A stretch of 64,000 nucleotides of DNA. It comes from Bog-473 sp963781955. Lineage in GTDB: Bacteria > Actinomycetota > Acidimicrobiia > Acidimicrobiales > RAAP-2. Positions 47,690 through 55,763 of this stretch are shown here, piece after piece. The position numbers and the translations under genes were made by a program. The stretch is taken from assembly GCA_963781955.1 (NCBI GenBank), contig CAWAHU010000002.1:186001-250000 (forward strand). The letters run 5' to 3'. Under the pieces are notes generated by a model that searched no databases, was not told the DNA's origin, and worked only from the letters and a program-made list of their open reading frames with translations. Every line of letters starts with the position of its first letter. The first letter of the stretch is position 1.

Positions 47690-49153
47690 TCAGGAGGACG
47701 GTGCTCCGAACCAGGTAGTCAGGGCGTCGCGCAGTCCGGTGTGTGTGCCGTCCCCCACCCAGGCAACATATCCGTCGGGCCGGATCAGCACGGCACTGGG
47801 AGCGCTGACCGCGCCGAGTACCGGAAGCTCCCACAGGCCGACATACTGTGCATCGATCACCTGGACCCGGTCTGTCCATGGCGTGATGTCAAAGCCGCCA
47901 GGCTCCGCCAGATTGAGCAGCACCGGCTTGGCGTCGTGCAGCAGGGTGAAGGCCCGCAAGGGACCGTCCGCGGTCACGAGGTCCAGATCGGGCATGCGGC
48001 GTCCCAACAAGGGGTGACCTTCGCCGAGCTCATAATGAATGTCCAGCCCGGAGATGATCCCGGCGAGCCGTTTGCGAGGCTCGTCCATGACCGCCAGCTC
48101 CGACACCAGGTCGACCAGGGCCTTGATGCGCTCGTCCGGGCGCTGGAGCACAGCCAGAGCCATCGTGTGTTGAAGCGCGCGGGCAGCGACCGGGTGACGC
48201 TCGGCATGATACGTGTCGAGGAGGCTCTCCGGGGAGGTCTCGTTGACCACCTGAGCAAGCTTCCATCCCAGATTCACGGCATCCTGCACACCGAGGCTCA
48301 GACCCTGTCCACCCACCGGGTAATGCACGTGCGCCGAGTCGCCGGCGAGTATGACTCGTCCCACTCGATAGGCCGCTGCCTGACGTGTCATGTCGGTGAA
48401 CCTGGCGATCCACGTGGGACTGTGGATCCCGAAGTCGGTGCCGTACACGGTGATAAGTGCCGCGCTCAGATCGCTCAGGGTGGGCTCGCTGCTGGGCCCG
48501 AGCTGCTGCTCGGTCACGACGACCCGCACCGTTCGTCCGTCCTCCAGCCTGTGCAGGCCATGGACGCCTGTGGCGTCCTGGCGAATGCCCCGCGGCGGCT
48601 CCTCGGTCGTCTCGACCTCAGCGATCAGGTTGCTCCTCGTGGCATCCCACCCCGGGAATTCGATGCCGGCCGCTTTACGGATGACGCTGCGTCCTCCATC
48701 GCACCCGGCGAGATACTGCGCCCGCAGCGAATCGCCGTCGGACAGCGCGACGTCGACGCCGCTGTCGTCCTGCGCAAAGTCCGTCACCTCGCATCCGTAG
48801 TAGATGCGCACCCGCAGCTCGGCGATCCAGGCGGCCATGATCAACTCGATCTGGTTCTGCCAGATCCCGAGCGAATACGGATGACGCGTCGGGAAGTCGC
48901 TCATGTCCAACACAGTCGTAGCGATCATCGTGGCCTGAGCGACCTGACCCTGAGCGAGAAACCGATCAGCGACGCCGCGCTGATCCAGCACTTCGATCGT
49001 GCGCGAGTGAATACCGCCGGCCCGTGAGCCGACGAGCACGTGATTGGGACGCCGCTCGACGATCGCGACGTCGACCTTCGCCAACGCCAACTCAGCCGCC
49101 AGCATCATCCCCGTCGGACCCCCTCCGGCGATCACCACCTCATGCTTGGCCAT
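47690..49153 (-). CDS. FAD-dependent aromatic monooxygenase (PheA/TfdB type)
   Basis: 487 residues. The FAD-binding GxGxxG is EVVIAGGGPTGMMLAAELAL; the middle DG motif is LAGCDGGRSVIRKAAGI; the second FAD motif is VILAGDSAHVHYPVGGQGLS. A thioredoxin-like C-terminal domain (from about residue 375, FTLLHDAKPVLLNLAEP) is typical of phenol- and polyketide-hydroxylating flavoproteins. It likely hydroxylates an aromatic compound with NAD(P)H and O2. Substrate is unknown; a drug-inactivating or catabolic role are both possible. Confidence 0.9.
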   Translation of the reverse strand: MAKHEVVIAGGGPTGMMLAAELALAKVDVAIVERRPNHVLVGSRAGGIHSRTIEVLDQRGVADRFLAQGQVAQATMIATTVLDMSDFPTRHPYSLGIWQNQIELIMAAWIAELRVRIYYGCEVTDFAQDDSGVDVALSDGDSLRAQYLAGCDGGRSVIRKAAGIEFPGWDATRSNLIAEVETTEEPPRGIRQDATGVHGLHRLEDGRTVRVVVTEQQLGPSSEPTLSDLSAALITVYGTDFGIHSPTWIARFTDMTRQAAAYRVGRVILAGDSAHVHYPVGGQGLSLGVQDAVNLGWKLAQVVNETSPESLLDTYHAERHPVAARALQHTMALAVLQRPDERIKALVDLVSELAVMDEPRKRLAGIISGLDIHYELGEGHPLLGRRMPDLDLVTADGPLRAFTLLHDAKPVLLNLAEPGGFDITPWTDRVQVIDAQYVGLWELPVLGAVSAPSAVLIRPDGYVAWVGDGTHTGLRDALTTWFGAPSS

Positions 49154-49479
49154 ACGCCACCTCTCCTATTTCCGTCGGTTCTGGTTCGGGTCGGAGATTC
49201 TGCGCACCTGCCAGGCCCTTGCCGCAAGCGCCTGGCTGGCGATACATTGAGATCGCCAGAGAGTGTGTACGTTTCCCTCTCTTTGTTCGCTGCGGACGGA
49301 CAAGACTTCTGCGATGCGGCCGCGCGGTGCGTACGGCGAAGCCATGGGCCGCCGAGTGGATCCCCCGTTGGTCCAGGATGAAGTGCCTTAAGTGCCTCCT
49401 GACGCCGGGCTCATGGGGCGGACCGGCACGAGTGGGGACTGGGTCCGGGTCGCTCGTGCGAGCCCGGACTGTTGTCGGG
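49154..49479. other. Gene-free stretch upstream of the monooxygenase
   Basis: About 325 bases. Presumably holds the monooxygenase promoter; no convincing boxes, repeats or small genes were found. Confidence 0.3.
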
Positions 49480-49689
49480 TTACTTTTGAGCCAGCTCCAG
49501 CGCGGCCCGTCGGTCGCCGATTATGCGTGCACCTGCCCAAATGAGCAGTGAGCCCACCCGTCGCCGCGAACGAGGGAACCGCGGTGAATGGTGATCGAGT
49601 CCGACTCTGGGCTGCCCTCGGGTTGGACGCTCATTGAGGAGATCCTGATGTCTGGCCTTGCCGAGTGCCCGTAGCAATTCGGGGTGCAT
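49480..49689 (-). CDS. Small conserved-looking protein, unknown function
   Basis: 69 residues. It starts MHPELLRALGKARHQDLLNE and ends with an amphipathic helix (VGSLLIWAGARIIGDRRAAL). Small actinobacterial proteins with the same start (helix with HPELL...ARHEDLL) and end are familiar to me, always without assigned function. AAGGAG precedes the ATG at six bases. The middle is Arg-rich. It may act as a membrane-associated peptide; not known. Confidence 0.6.
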   Translation of the reverse strand: MHPELLRALGKARHQDLLNERPTRGQPRVGLDHHSPRFPRSRRRVGSLLIWAGARIIGDRRAALELAQK

Positions 49690-49810
49690 CGGTGCTCCTT
49701 GGGGACAGGGAAGAGTATTGACGGGGGGTGTGACAAGGGCGCGCCGACGCAGCGCCGGTGGCCCGAAGGTGAGGCGGCGCCGTGGCGCTCGCCAGCGAGC
49801 TCGATGCTGG

Positions 49811-49882
49811 TTAGCCCAGCAGAGCGCGATTACCGGGGGCGCACAGCATCGGCATCAGACGGTTCGTCGAGTGGATCTTCAT
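49811..49882 (-). CDS. Possible 23-residue peptide with a strong ribosome site
   Basis: GAGGAGG lies five bases before an ATG at 49882; the frame gives MKIHSTNRLMPMLCAPGNRA then LLG and a TAA stop. The peptide is too short to judge by family. The TAA stop is rare in this DNA. It could be a leader peptide, a small membrane or modified peptide, or chance. Confidence 0.3.
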   Translation of the reverse strand: MKIHSTNRLMPMLCAPGNRALLG

Positions 49883-50287
49883 GTGCACCTCCTCAGTGCT
49901 CGCGTTGAAGTCGCCATGGAAACATGCCGACGCCAGAATGGCGAGTGCTTCGAACAAGAACGCAATGAATGTGCGCAGTGCTCGGTTGTGGAACGGCTTG
50001 AATTGCGTGTCGGATGTTCGGAGAAGGTCGGAGTGAGGCACTTCGATGTCATCGGGATGGGAAGAAGAAGCGACCTCAGCTCGAGCCCCTCAAAAAGGAC
50101 GACGGGACGGCTGGCCCGTTGTGCCAGCCCTCCGGCAAGAACGGGGACACCACGTAGCCTGTCGCGGTGTGAGTGGATCGCGCTGCCATTCCGAGCAGCG
50201 GGTATCCGGAATCACCGCGCGCCTCATGATCAGCCGCTATTCCGAGGGGACGCGAGGCGCTGCGCTCATTGGCTCGCCCTGACTCGC
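49883..50287. other. Gene-poor stretch
   Basis: About 400 bases. Only shifted readings without ribosome sites are present. It ends with the -10 box of the next gene. Confidence 0.3.
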
Positions 50288-50293
50288 TACCGT
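50288..50293 (+). promoter_or_regulatory. -10 box of leaderless promoter
   Basis: TACCGT is followed by six bases and the GTG at 50300, the same arrangement as at 27830. Confidence 0.5.
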
Positions 50294-50299
50294 GGCCTT

Positions 50300-50566
50300 G
50301 TGAGCAGCCAGCGAGTGCCCGGTGGGGTGGTGCACGACCTTCCAGGAGACCTGCGTAAGGCGCTGATCGCCAACCCCGCGGCCCTTGGTGCCTGGAAGGA
50401 CATCACGCCTCTGGCCCGCAACGAGTTCATCTGCTGGGTCGATGATGCCAAGCAAGAGATGACCCGAGAACGCCGCATTCGCCGGACTCAGGAGGAGCTG
50501 GAGGAAGGCCAGCGGCGGCCCTGTTGCTGGCCAGGGTGCAAACACCGCGAGCGCACCGGCAGATAG
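50300..50566 (+). CDS. YdeI/OmpD-associated-type small protein
   Basis: 88 residues. It consists of the C-terminal YdeI-type (OmdA) region: LPGDLRKALIANPAALGAWK, DITPLARNEFICWVDDAKQ and RRIRRTQEELEEGQRRPCCW, ending in a Cys-rich PGCKHRER tail. Named from E. coli YdeI, linked to stress and peptide resistance, but the biochemical role is not settled. The GTG at 50300 has no Shine-Dalgarno but a -10 box six bases before it. The two cysteines plus His in the tail might bind a metal. Confidence 0.75.
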   Translation: MSSQRVPGGVVHDLPGDLRKALIANPAALGAWKDITPLARNEFICWVDDAKQEMTRERRIRRTQEELEEGQRRPCCWPGCKHRERTGR

Positions 50567-50714
50567 CAACAGTCGGCTGGGTCCCCCTACCGGTGACGCC
50601 GGGACAGGGTGCCACTCGCTCCGTGACGCTTCCTACCTAGACTCAAGGATGTCGATGCATCGACCCGGGATCCTGCAGGCTGAGTACGACGGTCGCTAGC
50701 CGAAGGAGGACGAA

Positions 50715-50921
50715 ATGACTGGACTTGATGGACGCCACCGCAATGAGGACGGACGGATCGAGAAGAAGCGTGGCGATACCAAGATCGGGAATCTCAAGAG
50801 TCAGTACCCGGAGTTGAAGGACTTCCCCGACGATGTCACCCTTGGGGAGCTCCGCGACAGGTACCACGTCGACAGCCTCGACGCGCTACTCCGGGAGCTG
50901 CGCGGTAAGGAGCGGTCGTAG
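50715..50921 (+). CDS. Small charged protein, unknown function
   Basis: 68 residues, highly charged. The N-terminus (RHRNEDGRIEKKRGDTKIGN) is followed by a conserved-looking end (DVTLGELRDRYHVDSLDALL). AAGGAGG is six bases before the ATG, a strong site. No membrane segment. I have seen similar short proteins in actinobacteria without a known role; their size and charge would suit a DNA- or protein-binding adaptor. Confidence 0.65.
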   Translation: MTGLDGRHRNEDGRIEKKRGDTKIGNLKSQYPELKDFPDDVTLGELRDRYHVDSLDALLRELRGKERS

Positions 50922-50963
50922 GACTCGGCTGTCGGCATCCGCCTTTCTCCGCCCAGGTTCCCT

Positions 50964-51302
50964 TCAACCTTTGACGTAGGAGAGCTTCTCCGAAACAAGC
51001 CCGTCACGGATGCGGAACACGTCGACACCCCGAATGTGGCCACCCGCCCAGGAATAGCGCCACCGCTGCACCACCCGGTCCGCCATGGCAAAGGTCTCCT
51101 CGGCCTCGAACGCCGCGGACAAGTCGTCGAAGATTGGCTGCCAGGCCTTCCGAACGGCGTCACGGCCCTCGTAGCGGCTGCCGTCCGGTGCCGGCTCTGT
51201 GGACTCAAAGACACAGTCGTGGGTGATCAGCGCCATCGTTGCGTCCAGGTCGTGCGCCCCCCAAGCCGCACCAAATGCCTCCACGATCGCAAGAGAATCC
51301 AT
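50964..51302 (-). CDS. SnoaL-like / NTF2-fold protein
   Basis: 112 residues. The cone-shaped NTF2 fold is suggested by SLAIVEAFGAAWGAHDLDAT, MALITHDCVFES, the middle SRYEGRDAVRKAWQPIF and the end GGHIRGVDVFRIRDGLVSEK. Members are cyclases, isomerases or ligand binders. ATG at 51302 matches the family start. It converges with the small charged gene and is divergent from the ArsR gene. Confidence 0.8.
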   Translation of the reverse strand: MDSLAIVEAFGAAWGAHDLDATMALITHDCVFESTEPAPDGSRYEGRDAVRKAWQPIFDDLSAAFEAEETFAMADRVVQRWRYSWAGGHIRGVDVFRIRDGLVSEKLSYVKG

Positions 51303-51411
51303 CGCTGTACCACTGATGACGCTAACACCACCCCTCGTCGGGTGAACGGGGAGTCCCCCCACTGTCGTTCGTCGCTGACGTCCTGGGATGGTCCGAGAGG
51401 CCTCATATGCC

Positions 51412-51441
51412 TTGACAGATATATACGCTTCGGAGCATATT
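51412..51441 (+). promoter_or_regulatory. Promoter and probable autoregulatory operator of the ArsR-SRPBCC pair
   Basis: TTGACA (51412-51417), an 18-base spacer and CATATT (51436-51441), followed by seven bases and the ATG at 51449, so the mRNA is close to leaderless. The spacer holds an AT-rich imperfect inverted repeat, ATATACGCTTCGGAGCATAT, the kind of site ArsR-family repressors bind. Confidence 0.65.
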
Positions 51442-51448
51442 TAGTGCC

Positions 51449-51778
51449 ATGAGCGTGAGCACGACGATCGAGGTCATCGCCGAGCCAAGCCGGCGACTCA
51501 TCCTGGACGAGCTGCGCAGCGGCGAGAAGCCGGTTCACGTCCTCGTCGAGCGCTTGGCCTCCAGCCAGCCCGCCGTCTCGAAGCACTTGCGCGTACTCCG
51601 CGAGGCCGGGCTGGTCAGCGTACGACCTGACGGACAACGACGCCTCTACAGCGTCGTTCCTGAACCTCTCGCCGAGCTCGACAACTGGCTCGAACCCTAT
51701 CGCCAGATGTGGCGCGACAGCCTCGGCAGGCTCGAAGCGCACATAGACGGATCGCAATCAGCGAGGAGGAGGCGATGA
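51449..51778 (+). CDS. ArsR-family winged-helix regulator
   Basis: 109 residues. The HTH is LRSGEKPVHVLVERLASSQP, AVSKHLRVLREAGLVSVRPD, then the wing GQRRLYSVVPE. The metal-binding CxC of SmtB/ArsR proper is absent; this is the YdfF/SRPBCC-linked group. The ATG overlaps no other gene; its stop overlaps the SRPBCC ATG (ATGA). It most likely represses its own two-gene operon through the inverted repeat in the promoter. Confidence 0.88.
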   Translation: MSVSTTIEVIAEPSRRLILDELRSGEKPVHVLVERLASSQPAVSKHLRVLREAGLVSVRPDGQRRLYSVVPEPLAELDNWLEPYRQMWRDSLGRLEAHIDGSQSARRRR

Positions 51779-52284
51779 GCGAAGCAACGTTGCTCGGGAC
51801 GGGTAATCGACCTGTGCTGCGATTCGAGCGTCATCTCCCCGGACCGGTCGAGTCCGTGTGGAAGGCCGTGACCGACCCAGTCGAGATGCGAGCCTGGTTC
51901 CCCACCCGGATCGAGATCGACGGGTGGAAGATCGGGGCAACGCTGACGCACCACTTCGACCAGCCAGGGATCGAACCGCTGCCCGGCAGGGTGTTGGAGT
52001 GGGACCCTCCAAGCAGAGTGAGCTTCACCTGGGGTGCCGACACAATCAGTCTTACCCTCACCGAGGCGCCCGATGGAGCAACGATCTTGGTCTTGACTGA
52101 GGAGTTGAGCGCCAATCACGCAGCCCGGAACGCTGCCGGCTGGGATGTTTGCCTCGACCGGCTTGAGCTCGGCGCAGAGACCGAACCTTGGGTGTCGCGA
52201 TTTGATCGCTACGTCGCCAACTTCGAACCGATCCTCGGCCATCAAGACGGGCCACCCCAAGATGTCCACGACACCGACAACTGA
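51775..52284 (+). CDS. SRPBCC/AHSA1-type protein coupled to ArsR
   Basis: 169 residues. Helix-grip fold with RFERHLPGPVESVWKAVTDP at the start and RVLEWDPPSRVSFTW in the middle, as in AHSA1-like domains. GAGGAGG precedes the ATG, which overlaps the arsR stop. ArsR-AHSA1 pairs are common in actinobacteria; the ligand is not known. Likely senses or sequesters the same small molecule that the regulator responds to, which is inference. Confidence 0.85.
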   Translation: MSEATLLGTGNRPVLRFERHLPGPVESVWKAVTDPVEMRAWFPTRIEIDGWKIGATLTHHFDQPGIEPLPGRVLEWDPPSRVSFTWGADTISLTLTEAPDGATILVLTEELSANHAARNAAGWDVCLDRLELGAETEPWVSRFDRYVANFEPILGHQDGPPQDVHDTDN

Positions 52285-52400
52285 AGCAGATTCGGTCAGG
52301 CGGCCGCGCGAACGACCATTTCAACCCCAACGGGAGCGCCGACAGTCGATCCTGAGCGACGGCGGGGGGGCCGGCGTTCAACGCGCGTCGTGCACTCTTC

Positions 52401-52432
52401 GGGGAGCCGGGACGAACACGACCCGGCTCCCC
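52401..52432. terminator. Perfect 11-bp hairpin, bidirectional terminator
   Basis: GGGGAGCCGGG and CCCGGCTCCCC flank a ten-base loop between the converging SRPBCC and VOC genes. No T-run. Confidence 0.75.
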
Positions 52433-52448
52433 GGAGCGATCGGCACCG

Positions 52449-53228
52449 CTAGTCGTTCGGTGTGCGCAGTGCGAATTGGGCGCCGGCGGGATCCGCCACG
52501 CCCGCGAGTCTGCCGTAGGGGGTGTCGACGGCCTCAACGACGATCGAGCCGCCGAGCGAGGTGGCCAGCGCGACCGTGGCATCAACATCGTCGACATGCC
52601 AGTAGATCTTCCAGCTTGCCTGCTCATGTTCGGGCAGGAACGCCCTGGAGTCCATGATCCCGGCGAGTTCGCCCTCGCCCGTCGCATCGCCGAAGACCGA
52701 GTAGCGGAACTCGTCGGTATCTCCCATGACCCGAGTCTCCCACCCGAACGCCGAGTGGTAGAAGGTCAGCGCCCTGTCATAGTCGCGCGTATGCAGCTCG
52801 AACCAGCTCGGCGTGCCGTGTTCCCCGAGCACGGTGAAGCCCGCGAATGTCCCGGGCTGCCAGGCGCCGAGGTTCGCGCCAGTGGGATCGACAAGCACTG
52901 CCTGGACGCCAAGGTCGGCTACTGCCATCGCCGGCGAGATGATCTGTGCGCCATTCGCTTCGGCAACAGCGAGTGCCTTTTCGATGTCGTCGGTGTTCAG
53001 GTACATCTTCCAGGTGTCGTTCGCGCGCATCTCGCCCATGTCGCCCATCCCTCCGGCGACGGGCACACCGTTGCGCTCGAACATGAAGTAGCCGCCGAAC
53101 TCGGGGCTTGGCTCGAGGGCCTCCCATCCGAAGAGGGCGCCGTAGAACACGCGGCTCCCCTCCACGTCCGAGGTCCACAGGTCGACCCAGCAAGGTGCGC
53201 CAGGCGGAGCGGTGTCACGGGTAGGCAT
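52449..53228 (-). CDS. Two-domain VOC-family protein
   Basis: 259 residues with two glyoxalase-like modules: CWVDLWTSDVEGSRVFYGAL in the first and PSWFELHTRDYDRALTFYHS in the second (from about residue 130), each followed by the family's AFGWE / LFGWE turn. This layout matches CFP-30B-type proteins of mycobacteria. AGGAG lies six bases before ATG 53228. No role beyond small-molecule binding can be given. Confidence 0.87.
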   Translation of the reverse strand: MPTRDTAPPGAPCWVDLWTSDVEGSRVFYGALFGWEALEPSPEFGGYFMFERNGVPVAGGMGDMGEMRANDTWKMYLNTDDIEKALAVAEANGAQIISPAMAVADLGVQAVLVDPTGANLGAWQPGTFAGFTVLGEHGTPSWFELHTRDYDRALTFYHSAFGWETRVMGDTDEFRYSVFGDATGEGELAGIMDSRAFLPEHEQASWKIYWHVDDVDATVALATSLGGSIVVEAVDTPYGRLAGVADPAGAQFALRTPND

Positions 53229-53339
53229 GATGTCTCCTTTGTGATCGGCGTTTGCACCCATTTTGACGGAGGCCGATGTGTGAACTCATCGCTGACGCCG
53301 CACCGATGAGATCAAGGCGACACCAACGTCCACCTATTG

Positions 53340-53648
53340 ATGGAATCCCCGCGGCGCTGGTGCTGGGTGACAGTCGTGCACTCCAGCGGCTCTGAGCTGG
53401 ACCGCTTCGAGTTGCGGGGGCGCGGTCCGCCCGACCTCTCGGTACTCGACGAGCTTGCCCGCGTCGTGCTGTTCGCGAAGCGTCTCGGGTGCACTGTCAG
53501 ACTGGATGAGGTGGCCGCCAGGCTGGTTGAGCTCCTGGAGCTCGCAGACCTACCCCTCGAGGTGGGCCGGAAGGCCGAAAGCGGGGAAGAGACGCTCAGG
53601 GTCGAGCATCGAAAGAAAGAAGCTCATCCTGGCGATTCGACCACCTGA
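53340..53648 (+). CDS. STAS-like small protein overlapping the sigma-factor gene
   Basis: 102 residues. DLSVLDELARVVLFAKRLGC then TVRLDEVAARLVELLELADL resemble the end of a STAS (anti-sigma-antagonist) domain, with an acidic tail. The start is uncertain: ATG 53340 has no ribosome site and the N-terminal STAS strand is poorly matched. The last about 100 bases lie antisense to the end of the sigma-factor gene at 53550. I recall the same converging overlap in other actinobacteria, so it may be real. Confidence 0.5.
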   Translation: MESPRRWCWVTVVHSSGSELDRFELRGRGPPDLSVLDELARVVLFAKRLGCTVRLDEVAARLVELLELADLPLEVGRKAESGEETLRVEHRKKEAHPGDSTT

Positions 53649-54534
53649 GGCCTCCAGGACCTGGAGCGCCCAGGGCATGTAGCCGCCCTCGGGGTCCATT
53701 CGGTACTGCCCGAATGCCGCGCAGCCGTTCGCCGACGTCGCGAGCAGGCGCGATCCGCTGCACGCACTGGGCCCGGGCTGGACCATCCAGCTGCCGATGT
53801 CCTGCCGCGCCGCGGAGCCACATCGCGAACGGCGGCATCGACTGGACGGCGTCATCGCGCAGCAGCGACACCAGTCCGTCGACGTCGTACCGCTCAAAGG
53901 CGTCGACGTAGCGCTCGAGGAGCTCTGCCTCGGGGACCTCGAGCGCGACATCAGGCAGATCTTCGGGCTGGTCGCGCAGGGTGCGCCTGGCCCGTTGCAG
54001 CGCGCTGTTTATGGCCGCAACGGAGGTCTCGAGCAGTTCGGCAACCTCGGTGACCTGCCAACGCAGCACCTCACAGAGGATCAACGCCGCACGCTGTCGG
54101 GCGGGCAAGCGCTGCAAGGCGGCGACGAAGGCGAGCCGGACCGTCTCTCGATAGGCCGAAATCTCCGCCGGGTCCCCGTTCTCCGGCGCCGCCACGGCGT
54201 CAGCGATGGGAGTGACCCAGGTCGCCTCTGGCAGTGTCGCGCCGAGAAGCGATTCCACGGGTGGCGACGACGGTCCCATTTCCATCGGGATCGCCCGCCG
54301 TTGGACGCTGCGATGCATGTCGATGCACACATTGGCTGCAATCCGGAACAGCCAGGAACGTACGGACGAACGGCCCTCGAATCTCTCGGCATTGCGCCAC
54401 GCTCGCACCATCGTCTCTTGCACGGCGTCCTCGGCCTCAAACCCGGAACCCAACATCCGATAGCAGAACCCCGTGAGCTCGCGACGGAACGGCTCCAGCT
54501 CCCCCAAGACGACTGTGGGCCGATCATCCCCCAC
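53550..54534 (-). CDS. ECF sigma factor, SigG/SigJ type with NTF2-like C-terminal domain, frame break
   Basis: About 327 residues after repair. Region 2 (RELTGFCYRMLGSGFEAEDA, AWRNAERFEGRSSVRSWLFR) and region 4 (LPARQRAALILCEVLRWQVT, SVAAINSALQRARRTL) are followed by a SnoaL/NTF2-like domain, which regulates such sigmas in place of an anti-sigma. At MWLRG (near 53803-53812) one extra base shifts the frame; the family sequence continues as DIGSWMVQPGPSACSGSRLL and ends at 53550. The GTG at 54534 has a TACGAT box eight bases before it; an ATG at 54578 is an alternative. Confidence 0.85.
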
Positions 54535-54641
54535 GCGAGGAGATCGTACTGAACTCCACGCGCCCACGCTGATACTCATGAACGTAGGACGGCACTGGAA
54601 CCCGAAACTCATCGGACGCCTTCGAGAACGGCCGACGTGCG

Positions 54642-55632
54642 TCACGTTCCCACGTGGTCGAGATTCATGACCTGCTTCCCGACCGCCTCGCCCTGGTCGA
54701 CGACACTCAGCGCGTCGAGCAACGCGCCGAACGGAACGCCGTGCGTGGCGCCACCGAGTCGGCCGTCGGCGGCGAGCCCGAGCAACACCTCGTGATCCGC
54801 TTCGGCATCTGCCCGTGTCTGGCCGCCGGCGTAGACACCCACCATCGACGCATTGCGCCGCACGAGCTCCCATGTCTGGGCGTCCACCCATGTGCCGCTC
54901 GCGAACCCGACGGCGAGGAAACGACCACCGGTAGCCAGGCACCGAACCATCATTCCGGCGAAAGCGCCGCCGACTGGGTCGTACACGACGTGGACACCGT
55001 CTCCCCCCCGTGGCCTCCAGCACCGCGTCAGGGACCGAGCTCACCGTGCGATCGACGATGACCTCCGCGCCTAACCGCTCACACAGCTGTCGCTTTGCCT
55101 CACCGGCCACGACGGCGACGACTCGCGCGCCGAGAGCCACCCCGAGCTGCATCGCGGCGAGGCCCGATCCGCCGGCGGCGCCCAGCACGAGGAGCCATTC
55201 GCCGGGCAGCAACGAGCCCCGCCGCACGAGTCCGATCCAGGCCGTCGAGTAACCGATCCGAAACGCGGCCGCCTCCTCGTCGCGCATTGAGTCCGGCACG
55301 CGAAACGCCGCGTCCGAACGCGCGATCGTCGCCTCGGCAAACCCACCGTGACCGTCGTAGAAGCTCGTCACCGCCATCAGCCGCGTGCCAATGGGCACGT
55401 CGACTCCCGCTCCGACGGCATCGACCGTGCCGCACACCTCTTGACCTGGGACGAACGGGAGACTCGGGGAGAACGCGTACGACCCGCGACACATGAGCGC
55501 GTCTGGGAGTCCGATACCAGCGGACCGCACGCGCAACCGCAACTCACCAGGACCCGGATCCGGTTCATCGACCTCGACACACCGGAGCACGTCGCCGGGG
55601 ACGCCGTGCCGTTGGACCTGCCAGGCGCGCAC
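54642..55632 (-). CDS. Zinc-less quinone oxidoreductase / MDR-family dehydrogenase, frame break
   Basis: About 329 residues after repair. The N-terminal GroES-like domain (VPGDVLRCVEVDEPDPGPGE, FVPGQEVCGTVDAVGAGVDV) precedes the NAD(P)H Rossmann site LVLGAAGGSGLAAMQLGVAL. The frame breaks in a run of seven C (55003-55009 on the plus strand); with six the protein continues GDGVHVVYDPVGGAFAGMMV and ends at 54642 with a normal C-terminus. It reduces quinones or enones with NADPH. GTG start with a TAGGAT box five bases upstream. Confidence 0.87.
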
Positions 55633-55763
55633 GTCACATCCTACGTACGAACCCGTAGGGCGAACGCCGAACCTGGTGCGGTCGCCATGGCCCGAAGGGT
55701 CACATCCGAATATCCGAGGCTTGATCGAGTTCCCGCCCTAGGGCGGCGCGGGGGGCCGCCGGG

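Noticed and set aside
53596..55632. A 678-residue fusion of the quinone oxidoreductase and the sigma factor
   Set aside because: The fusion is made by a frame break in the C7 run; the correct C-terminus of the oxidoreductase is found in the other frame ending at 54642, so these are two genes.
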